This document shows, piece by piece, positions 14,401-15,950 of a stretch of 15,950 bases of DNA. Below the pieces are notes generated by a model. That model worked only from the letters and a program-made list of their open reading frames with translations, had not been told where the DNA came from and searched no databases. The stretch lies in the NCBI GenBank assembly GCA_902495595.1, contig CABUXV010000039.1, positions 1 through 15,950 of the forward strand. The letters are read 5' to 3'. Position numbers and translations under genes: made by a program. Position 1 is the first letter of the stretch, and every line of letters begins with the position of its first letter. Source of the stretch: an uncultured Eubacterium sp. (GTDB lineage Bacteria; Bacillota; Clostridia; Peptostreptococcales; Anaerovoracaceae).

Positions 14401-15804
14401 TGGAGCTAAAGGCAATATAACAATAAATTCGGTTCCCTTATTTATTCTGCTGTTGACAGAAACCTTAAATCCCGACTTATAAACCTTTTTAAGAAGTGTA
14501 TATACCATACTAAGACCATGAGGCTCTTCACCACATGCCGAGTCACGCAGATTTTCAAGTTGTGCTTTATTCATCCCACAGCCATTATCACTGACAGTTA
14601 TGATAAGCTTTTCTTTGTTTTTCTCACATTTTATTTCAATTAAAAACAATCTGCCCAAATTTTCTTTAAACCCATGAATCATACTGTTTTCAACAATAGG
14701 CTGAATCATATTATATGGAACTTTTAAACCCTTACAGTTATCAGGAATATCTATACGAACATCCACATCACTGTATAGTCTGAGCTTCATCAAAGCTATA
14801 TAAGTCTTGATATTATCCATATCAAATTCCAGCTCCACCATAGTACCAGACTTTTGCAGCTTACCTCTGAACATCGCAGATAAATCCAAAATTGCATTAT
14901 ATGTCTGCATAGACCCATCTTTTATCGCCAATGCTCCTATTGCAGTAAGAGTATTAAACAAAAAGTGATTATTTATATCCAAAGTAAGAAGTCTGCTGCT
15001 GTTTTGCTCTAAAGTCAACTCCATAAGATTATTTTTTTCCCGTTCTTCCGCTAACTGTATCAATCCATCCTCTAATGCGTATTTTATGATTTTTTCTTTA
15101 CATTCATATCTGATACCTTCTGCAATTCCCGACACTACTTTCAATATACCGTCCAGTGTAGACTCTACTATATCCACATGGTTTTTAAAATATCCGCACT
15201 GCAAATACCCTATAATTTTACCCATCAAATTTATCTCATATAATATAACAAATCTCTCATATGGACATACAATAGTATCAAACCTTATATCCTTTCTCTC
15301 CCGTATCTCATGTACATAATGTTCCAAGGATTTTTCACATATTACATTGGACTTTGATACGTCACATACCTTACTGCATATCTCAGGTATTTCTTCAGAT
15401 GAGAGAGCTTCCAAATTAGCAGAAAAAAAGCATATGGGGAATTCTATATCTCCAGCTAAATTCCAGTCGAATTCTTCTGTAAATTTTTCCATGTATTTAT
15501 CAATATATTCGTCTGATATATTGAGAGAACTCAGCTCCTTATTTAAGTTATCTTCATCGAAGTTCCGACCGTATGATACAGCGTTCTTTATCGGAGATGA
15601 TATGAGAATTTGTTTAAGCGGTTCAGCCTTTGTATTTTCAGTATAGTGAGCACAGCCAACAGGAAAATAATTAGCTCCCCATATATTAGTTTCAATAGGT
15701 TTGCCATTTATATAATCTATACCTTCACCGCTGATGGTAATCAAGCACTGTTCATCGCTAAAATGTATATGCTCTAATTGTTTTACCATAGGATTCACAG
15801 TCAC
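14392..15804 (-). CDS. Soluble LytS/YesM-type sensor histidine kinase with cupin-like and PocR-like sensory regions
   Basis: 470 aa from GTG 15804, with no membrane helix, so it should sense a cytoplasmic ligand. Residues ~12-55 (ITISGEGIDYINGKP, NYFPVGCAH) resemble an AraC-type cupin. Residues ~118-208 resemble a PocR sensory domain (ICEKS, TIVCPYERFVILYEINL, GKIIGYLQCGYF). The His_kinase box is at ~270-290 with His280 (INNHFLFN, where INPHFLFN is usual), followed by the N-box VENSMIHGF (Asn373) and the G-box DNGCGM. The start is doubtful. No good SD precedes GTG 15804 or ATG 15789, and the frame stays open to a TGA at 15843-15841 with cupin-like residues but no start codon. The 5' end may be truncated or frameshifted. 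Probable partner of the convergent response regulator. PocR domains are known from propanediol regulation and bind small organic ligands; the ligand here is unknown. Confidence 0.85.
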   Translation of the reverse strand: MTVNPMVKQLEHIHFSDEQCLITISGEGIDYINGKPIETNIWGANYFPVGCAHYTENTKAEPLKQILISSPIKNAVSYGRNFDEDNLNKELSSLNISDEYIDKYMEKFTEEFDWNLAGDIEFPICFFSANLEALSSEEIPEICSKVCDVSKSNVICEKSLEHYVHEIRERKDIRFDTIVCPYERFVILYEINLMGKIIGYLQCGYFKNHVDIVESTLDGILKVVSGIAEGIRYECKEKIIKYALEDGLIQLAEEREKNNLMELTLEQNSSRLLTLDINNHFLFNTLTAIGALAIKDGSMQTYNAILDLSAMFRGKLQKSGTMVELEFDMDNIKTYIALMKLRLYSDVDVRIDIPDNCKGLKVPYNMIQPIVENSMIHGFKENLGRLFLIEIKCEKNKEKLIITVSDNGCGMNKAQLENLRDSACGEEPHGLSMVYTLLKKVYKSGFKVSVNSRINKGTEFIVILPLAPSE

Positions 15805-15832
15805 TATACCTATGCTTATATTTGCATCTGCA

Positions 15833-15950
15833 TCAGTCGGTCATTTTTTGCGGACAGTTCATACATGCTATCCTTTTCTGTTCTCTGCTCCTGCGTTTGC
15901 TCTCGTTTGATTTCTCCCTCCGTATCTTCTTGGCACAAGCAGGACAATAC
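15833..15950 (-). CDS. C-terminal fragment of a small Cys-rich basic protein (possible zinc-ribbon), 5' end outside window
   Basis: The last 38 codons of a frame entering from the right edge. It begins with YCPACAKKIRRE, continues with a Lys/Arg/Ser-rich helix-like stretch and ends with ACMNCPQKMTD. The two CxxC pairs and the basic linker suggest a zinc-binding nucleic-acid protein of the kind common in phages and other mobile elements. The segment looks richer in G+C than the neighbouring genes. It ends 28 bp before the kinase start. The fragment is too short to identify, and could be a chance frame. Confidence 0.35.
   Translation of the reverse strand, partial: YCPACAKKIRREKSNESKRRSREQKRIACMNCPQKMTD

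Overview
The window looks like a piece of chromosome from a strict anaerobe of the Clostridia (low-GC Bacillota). The DNA is AT-rich, the Shine-Dalgarno sites are strong (GGAGG, AAAGGAG), and the enzymes are oxygen-sensitive: a glycyl radical enzyme (GRE) and its radical-SAM activase, pyruvate:ferredoxin oxidoreductase (PFOR), NfnAB and a protein with many iron-sulfur clusters. The species cannot be named from the sequence. I see no rRNA, tRNA or CRISPR array.

Layout, right to left, because most genes are on the minus strand. At the right edge is the tail of a small Cys-rich basic protein of unknown function (15833-15950). Next is a soluble LytS-type histidine kinase with a cupin-like and PocR-like sensory part (minus strand). 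It converges on, and overlaps by 9 bp, an AraC-type response regulator on the plus strand. A 192-bp divergent region holds regulator and GRE promoters and a 20-bp-spaced direct repeat. A tight operon then reads leftward: GRE, activase, YkvI-type membrane transporter, and a methylmalonyl-CoA-epimerase-like VOC protein, ending at a terminator-like hairpin. A separate transcription unit encodes a beta-hydroxyacid dehydrogenase. Last comes a redox operon: an RnfB-like polyferredoxin with a duplicated core, PFOR, NfnA and NfnB (3' end outside the window).

The dehydrogenase and the redox operon are each preceded by a copy of the same ~77-bp promoter element, each with TTGAAA-N17-TACAAT, so they are probably co-regulated. 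My working model is as follows. The two-component system senses a small molecule and switches on the GRE operon. The transporter imports the substrate, the GRE transforms it, and the VOC protein and dehydrogenase process the product. PFOR and the polyferredoxin supply or collect low-potential electrons, perhaps also for GRE activation, and NfnAB exchanges them with NAD(P)H. The GRE has Cys-Ile-Thr at its active-site cysteine instead of the Cys-x-Glu typical of diol dehydratases, choline lyase and similar GREs. Its substrate is therefore open, and it is the most promising candidate here for an undescribed pathway.
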